Assembly: GCA_026545765.1 (NCBI GenBank)
Contig: CM048840.1
Coordinates: 83,232,877 to 83,296,876 of the forward strand
DNA length: 64,000 bases
From: Plantago major
Lineage: Eukaryota > Streptophyta > Magnoliopsida > Lamiales > Plantaginaceae
Direction of reading: 5' to 3'
The notes under the pieces were generated by a model. It was not told the DNA's origin. It searched no databases and saw nothing but the letters and a program-made list of their open reading frames with translations. Below, in pieces: positions 36,011 through 47,941 of this stretch. The translations under genes and the position numbers were made by a program. Position 1 is the first letter of the stretch, and the number at the start of each line of letters is the position of its first letter.

Positions 36011-36020
36011 TCTATTTATA
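36011..36020 (-). promoter_or_regulatory. TATA box of D antisense gene
   Basis: The minus strand reads CTATAAATAGAGG, followed downstream by a TTTAGAGAGAGAATTTTTGC leader that is also found in element E. It indicates a dedicated promoter directed away from the 3' LTR. Confidence 0.7.
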
Positions 36021-36634
36021 GAGGGCCATATTGGGAACTCCAACCGTCACGATTTTATGGATTAAATCTCAATCGTAGATCAGAAATCATCCAACGGCAT
36101 AGTACAATTATACCAAGTGAAATGACGAATTGGTACAATGAATTTATCTCACGAATAGACGAATACAACAACTATCCCACTCTCGGGCAGCAGACAGCAC
36201 GAGAACTCCGGAGTATCATCTTCTCGGACGACTAGCGGCTTGCCAAGTCCAATATAACTTGTCCACACAATGAACCTCGTATACTCGAGCGATTATTCTT
36301 CGGACCTTCCACGACCCACGAGAGGTTGGTTGGACGGGACACGCACCTACGGTCCGCCATAGTATCTCATCAAAGGTACACTACCGATGTTGAACTAAAC
36401 TTAGTCTCCATTACAAATACCCTTTTTCTTTTTCTTCACTTCGTTGCCCTTGGACCCTCCCTCGGATGGCGGCGATGTTTTAGAAAAAAGAAAAAAGAAA
36501 GAGACTAAGTCAATGGCCATCTGATCTGAGTACATCTTTTTCAACAAAATCGAAGCGGATTGGTGAAGAGCGGATTTTTCCTCAAAGCGACTTCCCAAAC
36601 CAATAGTTCCACAACTATCTTCTACTAAGATACT

Positions 36635-36652
36635 TGGAAACTAGGGGACATA
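36635..36652 (+). other. Polypurine tract, element D
   Basis: GGAAACTAGGGGACATA lies directly before the right LTR. Element E has the matching tract at 43151-43168. Confidence 0.78.
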
Positions 36653-37609
36653 TGTTGATCTGAAATATGTCCAATCCGTCATAAAGGACCTAGGAGCGAG
36701 TCCTAAGGCATCCCAAGTCATCCGATGGATCCGAGGCACTTTGGTCCGAGCCCAGTCCGATCCGGCGGACTAACCATGGTCCGACCACCCTAAAAAAGAA
36801 AGGGACAAAGGATTTGGACCTGAGGCCCGACCAGGCCGTAGGTCCGACCCACCTTGGTCCGAGCCTCTCTGGGAAAGGAGCATAGTGCTAAGTCAGTACC
36901 CTCTCCGACCCAAGGACTCCGATACGGATGTCGACTCGGATCCAGCATGACCATCTCTCAAAGCAACCAAGCAAATGGGCACTAAAGAGTGAGGTGTCCG
37001 AACCCAGGAGCTCCGAATCGGAAGAGTTGGACAGGCAGGAGAACTTCCTCATCGACACCAGTGCAGGTCCGGATCAGGCATCCGGACCAACCTCTCCGAA
37101 CCTGGGAATTCGGCAGAACTAGTCACAGCCTCAAGAACTCTCCCAATAATGACCAAACTACCCCTAAAGCCCAAGATGGCATGGGCTAAAGCTTCATTAT
37201 TGGGCTATGGGCCTCATGTTAGCATTGGTGGCTCCATCCTGGCCGTACACATGGCCTTGATCCTAGCAAGGCTTTCCATTTTGATGATAGCCTATAAATA
37301 AGGCACACATCCCAACAAGTAAGTGACTTCGAACTTTGGACTTCGAACAAGTCATCTCACTAGTCACTTCACGACCCCAATCCCAAGTACTATACAGAGT
37401 AGATCCTCAGTCACTCTCGAGTAAAGTCTCATCCCTGTTTGACACTTAGCACACCGGAATTAACTTCCGCTCAAGTGTGCAGGTCCTTACCGGAGTAGTT
37501 GGTCGCTGGTTCTTACACCTTGGTCCGCACCTAGCAAGGAGCCTCTTACCTTGGCACCCATTAGAAGAGTTAAATAAATCTAAGTAGTTGGGGAGTTATA
37601 CCCTCAACA
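36653..37609 (+). repeat. Right LTR of element D
   Basis: This 957-bp LTR is followed by the TGTTC duplication at 37610-37614. It is collinear with the left LTR over its full length. Confidence 0.93.
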
Positions 37610-38409
37610 TGTTCAGTGTAAGTTCTTCAGGTTGTGTAGTGTGTCTTCTCAAGCAGTCTAAGTGTTGATATTTATAGATGAATTTGAGTGCCGTTTGAAT
37701 AGTATCCGTTAGGCTTAAATCAAATTCAAACTATTGATATCTGTGTATAGTTACATAGAGTTTGTCTTCTTCTTGAAGCTACCGTTATACATTGGAACAT
37801 CTCTGTCCATGCATTTAATGCATTGTACTATACTTTTGTCCTGTAGTGCCAACGGAACTATGCTTTGTATCAGAGACAACCTTGATCAAATTTCTCTGAT
37901 TCTTTGCACGTTCTTATCTTTAACTTCATATACCACTTTGTTTGCAATATATATATATTTCTTTTTCAGAAATGTGGTTAAAGCTCAAGGTATCTGAGAA
38001 TAGATATCTGTGGACACTTTCCTTGTTTTCAGATAGACCTTTTATTTCTCATATATCTCTTGTGACACAGTTTGTTTAAAACTATTCGTGTCTTCAAGAT
38101 ATCTGGCCAAGGTATCTGTAAAACTGTTTCAGTAATCTTGTGCAGTCTTCAAATCTTCAATGTCGTTGAACTTGTTCTGCTTGGATGTCTTCTTCTTGGT
38201 CTTCTCTTCATAAAATAAAAATTACATTTTGAGACCTATCATCCTATACAAGATTAGTTAGACTATCATACTTAGTTGGTTTCCTCTTTTACAATGTTCA
38301 AGTGAACCAAGAGTACTAATCACCTTTCTGAGACTAAGATAAGTCATCATGTTGCTGATCAAAATCTAAACAGATATTTCTAACAAAATATCTAACAAAT
38401 TTCCTAACA
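37610..38409 (-). repeat. Copia LTR of element B, right piece
   Basis: The remainder of the LTR begun at 16361, ending CTAACA at 38409. Its TATA box on the minus strand is at 37668-37677. The sequence beyond, starting GTTAT, belongs to element E. Confidence 0.9.
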
Positions 38410-38959
38410 GTTATAGTGGGCCTGGGCCCAGAAACCCATTTCACCAAGAGATAAGAGCCCACCAATGCCAACGCCCTAAAAAATCGTTCGATTTGGACGT
38501 GATTGCCAAAAACCCTTCGGATCTACCAAAACTAAATAGCAACTTTCAAAGAAAAGATGAGTTACTTCTTGTTGAGTCGGATATATTGAATTGTCCGATA
38601 CTATCAACGTCCGCACTTGAGTATCTGAATTAAGTCTTCGGTTGAAAAGCTTGAGTTTTCTTTCTAAGCGATATAGTGTTATAGTAGTCCGACACTCTTA
38701 ACCTATATCACAACCGATCCGATCCTACGTCAGATATAAACTATCGACGGATTGCCTCTATAGCAACACTTGTTTGTTTTTTCAGAAAAATGAAACAACG
38801 AGTTACACATAAACGAAATAGAGCAAGCACAATGAAGCCATCAAATTGCAGAAACAGAAAATTATTCACACGATTACAAACTAGCAAAGGAGAAAAGATG
38901 TCTTAAATAATACAAAGCTCAACAGGGCATACCCCAGACTTCAAACAAAACACTCATAA

Positions 38960-41943
38960 TTAAGTTTGCTCACTGCAGCTCCGACTCCCGGACGCTTCCA
39001 CACCTCCCTCCAAGGCAGATCCGCGCGCCTCCGCTACTTCCAAAGCTTCAACTTTGAGCCTTGCCTCACGGACATGTTGATGAAGGTTAAAATCTGCAGG
39101 ACGTCCGACCACGCGTCCCGGCAAGCTAAACCAGCGGCGATGCAGTTCCGGGAACTCATCCAATGGCTTCAGACAAACTTCTGCCAGTAAATCCGGAACA
39201 AAGGCGGGAAGATACGGACCACCATTATTGATGACTACCTTTTTCCCCTTTGATGACAAGGGAGGCAAATTCGCAGCCCCCAAGCTCCGAATCAATCACA
39301 TCGGCATTTGGCAAGATAGTCTCGTCCGCATCGTGCCTAGAAGACAGACCGGATGCTTTCGAATTAAAATCCACAGGCAAAGAGTTTTTTCACCATCAAC
39401 TGCCCGATCGCATAGGAAAACCCGTCGGATCGGGTTGCATCGAAGAATAACTCCTGAGCAAACTGATAGGAGACAGAATCGGCGAAAGCCTCAGCAGCCT
39501 CAAGTCGGGTCTTCTGGAATTTGGACAACAATCTATTTTTGAAATTTATGAACATTTCAAAAACCTGATTTACAGAGTCATTCTGGTCCTTATACTCCGA
39601 CTTCACCTCGGCAAGTTCCTTAGCTAGTTTGGCCTTTTCTTCCTCCGAAGCTCTCAGCTTCGCCTCCAGCTGCTTAACCTGCTCGGCCTCCTCCGCACGA
39701 TCCACTTCGTCCAAGTATAGATCTGTATCCACGGTCGCCCTTTCAGTGACCTTCACCTTCAAGGCTTGTAGCACGTATCCGAGCTGTCACAATAAGAAAA
39801 GTATTTATGGTACATGAGGAGATCACACTTTCGAATCACGGATGATTCGCAAAAAGAGTGACAAAAAAATTACAACTCACCTTTTTATGGAGCTCGGATA
39901 GCTCACCCACCCGCTCAATCTCAGGAAGGTCCGCATACCTCCTGACCTTGGCAGACACAACGGCCTGGTCCAGAATTGGATCATCATCCCTGGATCTCTT
40001 CGACTCGCGACCAGGGTCCGAGATGGCTGGCCTTTTACCCAAGGCTATTTCTCTTCAGATATCAGAATCCGGAATGTTTCTTTCGAGGATAGGAGTACTC
40101 CTCGTGTCAACGGGTGCAACACCCTTAGCCATGCCCTTGTCGGGCACGCTAAGCTGCGAAAGTGGCTCACCCGCCTCTCTCCTCCGATCCTCATCGGCCT
40201 TGAACACAGCAGCATTTTTCGGATCATCCATGGGGAAATCCGCAGGTGTGTTAATTATTTTTTCACAAAGCCCAGCTATCCGTTGCACTTCTTGCTCCTC
40301 CCGTTGCCGTTGCTTCTTCATGCGGAGAGTCGACATTATGTACTTGAACCAATAAGCTGCAAATAGAACAAAAGGTCATCAGTTTACAATAAAATTCGGA
40401 TTTTACAAAGAGACTCGCAAATATTAGCAGCATCGGAGGATAAAGGTGGCATATTTTACGAAATTGTCAAAGTTTACAGAAGTCGTGTTGGTCACCATAC
40501 GGAACCACGCCAGTCAGCCCGGCCAAGTAAGGCAAGGGCTGGCAGATTAATCCATGAAAGGGATAACGGGGAGGATTATTTTCCCTATTCATGGAAGTTA
40601 TCCAAGCCGGCACGGGCCCGGATGGGGGAGTAAGAGTCGGAATCTTCTCACGAAGAAATTTTACGGGCAGGCCCCATTCCTCCCTCTCATCTTCGGATTG
40701 ACCAGGTCTCAAGGCCATCCGGACAAAGACAAATTTCTCCCACCATTTCATCCCCAAAGAGGATATCGGATCCTCGATGAAGGTATACACCTGCCTTGCA
40801 ACGAGCGAATAGAAAAAAGGGTTCGTAACTGGTCCCAACCCGGAACAGGTGGCGAAAGTTACCCATACTTACATCCGCACAATGCAACTTACAGATCATG
40901 ACAAAACAAATTAAATTACCAAGTGAATTGGGAATCACTTGGCTAGGACCAATTTTGAGGAAATTTAGAATGTCCTTCAGCTCAGGCGCGATTGGAAGAC
41001 ACCAACCACACTGGAGAGTAGCTTCATGCACGCATATATAACCTTCCGGGGGATTATAGAACGCATGTTCAGGAGCCGGGATCATGATCTCCACGGACTC
41101 CGGAATCTCCCACTTCCGCCGCAATTCAGGAATATCTTCGGCGACCAACTTCGACCCACAGGTTGGCAACTGTCCATCCTTATTCAATTCACCAAAAGGG
41201 TCCGGACACATGACAGTGGACGCAGGGCGTGAGAATTTAGTCATCATCGTCTTATCACCCCTTTTATGAGTATCCCCACCCATGGGAACACTGGAAGATC
41301 CGCTCGGTCGGCCACTACTTCGTTCTCCTACCAACCCGATAGTACACCGCGGAAATAAGAGTGTGTGTTTCTCATCATCCTCTTCATCCTCACTCTTAAT
41401 GGTCACCAAGGTTGTTGAGTGCAAACGCACATACGATGGAGCACCAGTCCTAAACGGTGCGATAGTCCTTACACTGTCTTCCACTCCAGGCCCGAAAATG
41501 GACAAATTCAGTTGTCCTCCGCTAGTATCGGACATTCCTTCGGACATAGAGTCCTGAGAATCCGAAACATAGCATATTAGCCCACAAAATTGTCGCTAAT
41601 ATAGTCTCAAAGTCAAGAAGAAGTCAATACAGTAACGGAGTCTTGGGAGAGGAAGTCGTTCCGATTATGCACATTTTGACACAGACACGCGGTTGCCGCT
41701 CGGGCAAATTTGACCCCGGAATAACAATTCTGAAGGAGAGGACATCGGTGACCCAAACATATTTCTGACGTACGGGTCCGACAAGTCCACGAAATCGTCA
41801 ACATTGTACACTATGACTGAGTTCGTATTAAACAAACCCAACGACGACGAACTATGTATGGAACTCATCGAGTCCGCCACAACACTCGACCCGGACTCAT
41901 AATCTCTACCAGCATGACGATTCTGACTATCGCTCTCGGACAT
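38960..41943 (-). CDS. Antisense spliced gene of Tat element E
   Basis: A better preserved relative of the antisense gene in D. The first coding exon starts at 41943 with MSESDSQN one base after an acceptor. The main exon (about 40478-41547) is open and carries IPESVEIMIPAPEHAFYNPP, NSLGNLICFVMICK and GDEMVGEICLCPDGL, the Transposase_28-like domain. The next exon (39881-40356) holds a basic GKRPAISD..SKRSRDDD nuclear-signal-like stretch. The last (about 38960-39783) is a coiled coil (EQVKQLEAKLRASEEEKAKL) with a further C-terminal part. Introns: 39784-39880 and about 40357-40477. One more junction between 41547 and 41665 is needed; its donor is unclear, and a frame break near 39365 remains. 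Function unknown. Confidence 0.68.
39784..39880 (-). other. Intron of E antisense gene
   Basis: AAAAAG|GTGAGTTG to TGTGACAG|CTCGG, 97 bp, joining two open exons. Confidence 0.7.
40357..40477 (-). other. Probable intron of E antisense gene
   Basis: The acceptor TTTGCAG|CTTATTGG is conserved with D. The proposed donor TCT|GTAAAC is less certain. Length 121 bp, against 118 bp for its counterpart in D. Confidence 0.55.
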
Positions 41944-41944
41944 C

Positions 41945-42385
41945 CTAGGGCAACATAAAAGGAAGCAACTTAGACTCCAGATTGTTGATTGTCCGAGAGT
42001 TAATTTAAGTATTTTATTAGGGCATCAACAATCGTTCAAGCCAAAGTCCGACTCAATGGGAACGAGCAGACAGCTACGTAAATACAAGAAGGCATTTCCC
42101 TACCTATAGGGTCATATGGTCCGAACCAACAGATCCATACGCACAGTCTACTTTTAGGCTACGGATTCATTTCATTCTGGATCGTTATGATTTGCTATAG
42201 TCCGACTACTTATGTCATCTACAGTCCGAGTTACGGGTCAAATATTTATCCGAGTCCAACTACTTATCAAAAGGCAGATACAACAAGTATAAAAAGAATA
42301 AACAGCGACATACAGAAGACAAGAGGCAAAGACAACCAAGACAGAAAGCAGTAAATAGAAGAAAGATTTGGAAGAGAGAACTTAC
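41945..42385 (-). other. 5'-leader intron of E antisense gene
   Basis: ACAA|GTAAGTTC to GCCCTAG|GATGTCC, 441 bp. Same placement before the start codon as in element D. Confidence 0.7.
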
Positions 42386-42523
42386 TTGTTAAAAAAGCTC
42401 GGATGGGTTGAAAGCGATTGACAGGGACTGACACAGCACTCGGACTCACTTGCAATGCTTCGGATTCAGTTGGATTGCAAAAATTCTCTCTCTAAGCGAT
42501 GCGCAAATGACGGTAAAAGTTGT

Positions 42524-42533
42524 TATTTATAAG
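42524..42533 (-). promoter_or_regulatory. TATA box of E antisense gene
   Basis: The minus strand reads CTTATAAATAACAA, with the shared leader phrase TTAGAGAGAGAATTTTTGC about 25-50 bases further on. Confidence 0.62.
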
Positions 42534-43150
42534 GAGACTAAATTGGGAAGCCTAACCGTCGCATCGATCAGGATTCAATCTGGCTCGTTCATCGAAATTA
42601 ATCCAATGGTCAGATTTGAACCACTTGGTGAAAAGGCGTCTTACCCCAATTGTTGTTGAGTAAAAAACTTTTCAGATGTTATGTTTTACACTATCAAGCG
42701 AACCAATGGGCCGAGGAGACTGTGCATGGCCCAGCCCATCACACAATTAGAGGCCCAACGACTTCACTCCAGACCAAACCACCCGCAACCCATAACACGG
42801 CGCTCTTCGGATGCCCATACTACGGCAGTATGTGCGTCTGGACATCACTACCTCTACAATATACGGCATACGGATCATCGTACTACGATAGTATCGGATC
42901 AGCAACGGATAAACTTGATGCCAAACCCAGTCTCGCTTACAAATACCTCTTTTCCAACAGACCGAGACCTTCTGTCTCGGACTGAAAGAAAAGAGGGTGG
43001 GGAGAGATATGGGAAAAGCATCAAGTATTTTCCCATCAAGGGCACGGACCACAAGAATTTTTCTTTTCTAAGAAACGGATTGGACCAACAGCAGAGGAGC
43101 TCTCCCACACTTCAAATTACAGTTCCACAACTATTTTCTACAAAGATACT

Positions 43151-43168
43151 TGGAAACTAGGGGGCATA
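43151..43168 (+). other. Polypurine tract, element E
   Basis: GGAAACTAGGGGGCATA lies directly before the LTR at 43169, nearly identical to that of D. Confidence 0.75.
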
Positions 43169-43935
43169 TGTTGATACGGAACAATGTCCAATCCGTTTAA
43201 GACGTTCTAAGACGAATCCTAAGGTGAATTAGTCTACATTCACTGAGAAAGCTCGACCAGGTGGTCCGATACCACTGGTCCGACCCTCACAAAGAGTATC
43301 CGAACTTTGGTTCTAAGTAGGAATAGTTCCGGATGCACTATCCGACCTACCTCACCACTTGTACCATTCTCGGCACAAGTAATGCCAGGGAAAAGACTAG
43401 CTTCGGATCGTATGACCAAAGGGTCGGAGGTCTTGTTACCAAAAGACCAAGTGTACTGAGCTAGAGCAAGTAGCTTAGTCCAATCCGGATCGTAAAGCAT
43501 ATCAGGAGATCCGATCGCCACGCTGAAATACCTACTTTGCCCTCACATAGCCCTGTCAGCTATTGGGTTATGCCTAGCTAATGGGCTTTAAGCCCAATAA
43601 GGCATTGGTGGCACATTGTGAAGCCTACACTTGGCACAATCTTGTGAGTCCCTCCATTTGAAGACACATACCTATAAATATGGCACAGATTCCCGTGCTA
43701 CAATAAGTCACTATTCCCTTAAACACACTTATACAGAGTAGACACTCAATCTCGCTCAAGTAAAGTCTATATCTAGTTTGACCCTAAGCAAACCAGATTT
43801 ACCTTTCTATGCCCCCCCCCCCCCCAGTCTTTGTGCAGGTCCTTAGCGTGATCCAACCATCCGAGGGTTCACCAGGCGGACTTGTACTCACTATAGGGTC
43901 AGGAAGAAGACTTGTGGCGGATTTACTCCCCGACA
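43169..43935 (+). repeat. 3' LTR of element E
   Basis: Starts TGTTGATACGGAA and ends CCCCGACA; 767 bp. TATA box at 43673-43680. A run of 14 C lies at 43812-43825, at the place where D's left LTR has its C run. The right boundary is inferred by analogy with D. Confidence 0.72.
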
Positions 43936-44369
43936 TCTATAGCATGTTCTTGATCCCCTTCAGTCATTCTTCCACTCAATTATTCCTTGTTTGATGAATT
44001 ATATGGTTGTGAAGTGTTGGCAATGGCTAAAAACTTATCTCTGAAACCAAGTGATGGAACCATTAAACGAATGAACAAACTAAAGGATCCTTAATATGCG
44101 TGCCTATTACCTCCGACGGTTTGTTGGCACAGACCAAATAGTAAAGGGGAAAGTCAATCATAAAAATTGAGTTATTCTCTGTCATGCTGACAGGTCATCT
44201 TGTCATGCTGAGAGTCTGGTTTCCTATCATCGTCAGACTCATCCTCTATTTGTATAATATAGTATTCCCTAAAATAATTTCTTCAGCGGGGTCTTTGATC
44301 ATAGATCTCTGAACTTTTCATGACGATTATTTTCAGCAGGAGCAATCTACTTTTTTCATAGTTGAAATG
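43936..44369. other. Unassigned stretch between E and F
   Basis: AT-rich sequence with no convincing ORF, terminal repeat or RNA gene. It may be further, more decayed sequence of Copia relic F. Confidence 0.4.
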
Positions 44370-45868
44370 TTTTTAATATTCTTTGCCATTGTTCAGAACA
44401 TAACATTTGCAACCAAATACTCTCAAGTGTTTGATATTTGGGGTTCTTCCAACCAGTAACTCGTAATGAGTTATGTCACGGTGCTTATTTATTAAACATC
44501 TATTTTGAGTGTAGCAGGTTGTGTTTACAGCTTCAACCTAATAGGCTTCACTTAGGTTAGTGTCAGCAAGCATTGTTCTTACAACCTCTTTCAGGGTTTT
44601 GTTCTTCCTTTTAGCAAAACCTTTTTGTTGAGGTGTTGTTACTGAAGACAGATGATGTTGTATCCTTTGCAGGTACATAACTCTTTTATTTATTGATTTA
44701 CTAATTTATTACCATGGTCTGTTCTGGTGATGGACACTTTGTCATTTTTCACGACTTCAAGCTTATTCAGGAGGGTGGTGATTTCTATCATTGCATCAGA
44801 TTTATGTTTTAGAAAAGTTATCCAAGTGAATCTTGAATAATCATCCACAACAACTGGACCATACTTCTTTCCTACGTAACTTACTAACGAGGATTCAAAA
44901 ATATCCATGTGTAGATGCTGTAGTGTTCATATGCTAGAATTGTGGACCTTTGACTTTAAGGTGGCTTTGGATTGTTTACCAAGCTGGCAAGCTAAACATA
45001 TAATGTCTTTTCTATATCATCCTTGGCAATCCTATCACCAGATGTCCAGATCCTTCTAAGCCAGTTTGTTCAATGTCTTGAAGTCCAAGTGACTCATTCT
45101 CTTGTGCCAAGGCCATCCATTCCTAGCTTGACCAAATTGACTTATCATAAGGCATGCTTGCATCTTTGCAGAATCTCAATCTTCTATATAGAGAATTTCT
45201 TCTCTGTTTTCCATAAGCACGACTTGTTTGGGCTCATTGTCAATTAATTTGCATACTCTAGCTAGTTTTGAGCTTTTAGGAATATCCCTTATCTGTAAAT
45301 TGGCTCATGTTGAACATGTTATATTTCAAACCCTGAATGTACCGTACATCTTTTATTATCAGCATTTCAAACTTGACATCTCCAACGCCAAGTGCAAGAT
45401 TTAAATCTACTCCAGCAAAGCTAATGTTGGAACCCCTACATTCCCTATAGTTTATCAAATTTGTTAAATCTCATGTCATCTGTCTACTGCAGCCACTATC
45501 AAAAGGCCAAGTTGGTTGTGTAATCATTGTGGCTTAGTTCTCCATAAGCAAGACACATGTTACACATCCATTGAAATAATGGATCCCTTTAGATCAAATC
45601 TTCTGGCAGTCTCAACCCAATGTTTTATGATCTTTCTAGGTATCTAATTTTATCTGGTAAAGTGATATGGTGAGATTTTCTTTATATGTGGAGATTCATC
45701 ACCATCAAGAACTATGCATCTAGGAGAGTTTTCTTTGTAGCACCACGAAAGTCTTTCTAGAAATCTTTTACCATTTAGAGTGCTTTTCAGCGAACTTCTT
45801 TCTTCTAATGCAATTCATTCGATTTCAAAATTTTCCTTTAAGTCGTTCTGAGTGAAAATCATGAATAG
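44370..45868 (-). pseudogene. Old Copia pol relic F
   Basis: A diverged relative of the B/C family on the minus strand. Recognisable parts: protease/GAG-pre-integrase (45276-45458; ISFAGVDLNLALG and KYNMFNMSQFTDKGYS, matching C's MSQFADKG), the integrase zinc-finger region (about 44940-45110) and the catalytic-core start (44690-44908; GKKYGPVVVDDYSRFTW). The C-terminal integrase matches C's FGCRCFVLNNG region at about 44390-44480. Many stops. Element C inserted at its right edge, directly after AATAG (45864-45868). Confidence 0.78.
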
Positions 45869-47558
45869 TGTTGGTCCAGATAACGGCAAAGTAAAAGACT
45901 AGAGGGGGGGGTGAATAGTCTTTTAAAACTTTTGTCGATAACAAATGTTTCTCAGATATCTGAATGGATATCTGATACTTAGAATCAGTCACGGAAGACT
46001 TAATAAAGATAAGTGTAGAAACAGTTAATAAGTGTGTGTGTGTGTGTGTGTTGCTGAAGTATAAATACAGAAATGTAAATGACACAGCAAGTATAGTGGT
46101 ATCTGGAGGTGGCATAATTCTCCAACTAATCCACTTCGGTCTATCAGAGACCTAGAATTCACTAGAACAGATAATTGAGATAACCTTACAAAAATCCTAT
46201 TCTAAGATTCTGAACAATTGGTTCCCAACCAAATGTTCCCCCTGAGTTGTTCCCTAGCTTCTTCAGCCAAGTACTTCCTATACTCAGAAACCTTTGAGTT
46301 GTTCCCTAGCTTCCCAAGCTAAGTACTTCCTATACTCAAAAACTTTGGAGTTATTCCTTAGTTTCCCAAATCAAGTACTTCCTATACTCCGGTAACCTTG
46401 GAGTTATTCCCTGATTTTTCAAACTAAGTACTTCCTGTACTCCACGTCGGTTTTGGTGTTGGTTTCGGTTTGAGTTGTCAGATGAGCGTCTTAATAACTT
46501 TTCAGTTATTCAGATAGCTCTGTGAACTAAGTTACTTAATACACTTTACAGCGTATGGTATCTAGTTCGATTTTACTGACCCAAGTCTTATGATATCTGT
46601 TCAAGAGAATGAATCTCAGATAGTTGATCTTTTGATTCAACTCCTTCACAGATAGCTTTGCTTGTTTAGGATCAGGACACTTAGAACTTCAGTGTTTACT
46701 CAAGATCACAAGCTTTAGTCAATGTAAAGCTTTGATAATAAGTAAGTTGCTTTGAGAGAGTAGGATGTTCAGAGTTCTATGTTTCAGCGTATGCAATGTG
46801 TGTCTCTCAAGCTGTCTAAGTGTTGATATTTATAGATGAATTTGAGTACCGTTTGAATAGTATCCGTTAGGCTCAAATTCGAACTATCGATATCTGTGTG
46901 TATAGTACTGTAGCAGGTTTTGTCTTCTTCTCAGAAGTTGCCGTTGCTTTTACTCAGACATCTCTGTCCGTGCATTAAATGCATTGTACTATACTTTTTG
47001 TCCTGTAGTGTCAACGGAACTATGCTTTGTATCAGAGACTAGACTTGTTGTCTGATTCTTTGCACATCCTTATCTTCATTCTTCAGATACCACTTGTATT
47101 TATTGAAACAACTTTGTTTGCAATATATGTTTCTCTTTCAGAAACGTGGTTAATGCTCAAGGTATCTGAGAATAGATATCTGTGGACACTTTCCTTGTTT
47201 TCAGATATGTATCTCATTTCTCAGATATCTCTTGTGACACAGTTTGTTTGAAACTGTTCGCGTCTACAAGATATCTGAATAACAGATTCAGTAATCTTGT
47301 GCAGTTTTCTTCAAATCTTCAAAAGTTGTTGAGCTTTCTGCTTGGATGTCTTCTTCTTGGTCTTCTCTTCATAAAATAAAAATTACATTTTGAGACCTAA
47401 CATCCTATACAAGATTAGCTAGGCTATCATACTTAGTGGGTTTCCTCTTTTACAATGTTCAAGTGAACCAAGAGTACTAATCACCTTTCTGAGACTAAGA
47501 TAAGTCATCATGTTCTTTGAACAAAATCTAAGCAGATATTCTAACAAAATATCTAACA
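45869..47558 (-). repeat. 3' LTR of element C
   Basis: A 1690-bp LTR starting TGTTGGTCCAGATA and ending ATCTAACA. A (TG)n run at about 46032-46050 varies between the two LTRs. The TATA box on the minus strand is at 46826-46835. It lacks 13 bp (GCTAAGATATCTG) present in the partner near 59460. Confidence 0.94.
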
Positions 47559-47572
47559 AATTTCCCCATTTT
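47559..47572 (-). other. Polypurine tract, element C
   Basis: The minus strand reads AAAATGGGGAAATT directly before the 3' LTR. Confidence 0.8.
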
Positions 47573-47941
47573 GATCGGTCCAACGATGACTATCTTCCCT
47601 ATTACAAATCTGGATGAGGAAACAATCCACCACTTAATCATTTCTTGAGATCTTTCAAATCATATAATTAAGTGCAGAAAGTAGACATCAACCAAATCAC
47701 AAGGTGTGATCTTTGCTGACAAGTTATCTTTTATAGAATACTATCTGAGAGTAAGTTCTTCAGATAAGTCGCAACTTAAGATTACAGATAACTTTAATAC
47801 AGAATACAGTTGAGCTCAGTCAGCAAAAATACAAAAACTACATAGTAAATTAGGACAACAGGAGTAACCAAGCTCCAAGTAAACATCCTAAAGAACTAGT
47901 CTTCAAGTCTTCAATCTTCAAGTCTTCAACAAAATTTCTAT

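Larger units (their letters stand above)
17195..37609 (+). mobile_element. Tat-lineage Gypsy element D, full length
   Basis: This element is 20,415 bp including a 7.6-kb CACTA insert. It is flanked by TGTTC on both sides and starts TGTTGA and ends CTCAACA. Order: LTR, primer-binding site, gag, RT, RNase H, a second RNase H, integrase, 2.7 kb of spacer, an antisense spliced gene, polypurine tract, LTR. The additional RNase H before integrase and the antisense gene are marks of the Tat branch. Protease and the N-terminal part of RT are missing between 26953 and 27430, and integrase has an in-frame stop, so D looks unable to move by itself. Confidence 0.92.
1846..38409 (-). mobile_element. Copia element B (Sirevirus-like), interrupted
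   Basis: Order on the minus strand from the right: 5' LTR (16361-38409, split), primer-binding site, gag, protease, integrase, RT-RNase H, a long extra gene, polypurine tract at 3477, 3' LTR (1846-3476). The motifs YVDDIIFGS in RT and DSGC-type protease in the family, the long LTR and an extra gene after pol fit the Sirevirus (Maximus/SIRE) branch of Copia. The interior is 12.9 kb. A 20.4-kb Gypsy element with its own CACTA insert sits inside the 5' LTR. The LTRs are intact in length but the coding region is heavily broken, at least partly by apparent consensus errors. Confidence 0.88.
38410..43935 (+). mobile_element. Tat-lineage Gypsy element E, 3' part
   Basis: The 3' portion of a second Tat element with the same plan as D: antisense gene, polypurine tract, 3' LTR. 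The 5' half is not in the window; it should lie to the left of the Copia array if that array inserted into E. It is related to D but clearly diverged, so it is a different family member rather than a segmental copy. Confidence 0.82.

Noticed and set aside
40687-41547. Treating the antisense genes in D and E as host genes captured by transposons
   Set aside because: The same gene with the same intron plan is found in two Tat elements and matches the 'putative gypsy type transposon' family, so it belongs to the elements.
45869-47558. Solo LTR
   Set aside because: A polypurine tract follows it and the matching LTR with the same AATAG duplication is at 58053-59753, so it is one end of a full element.
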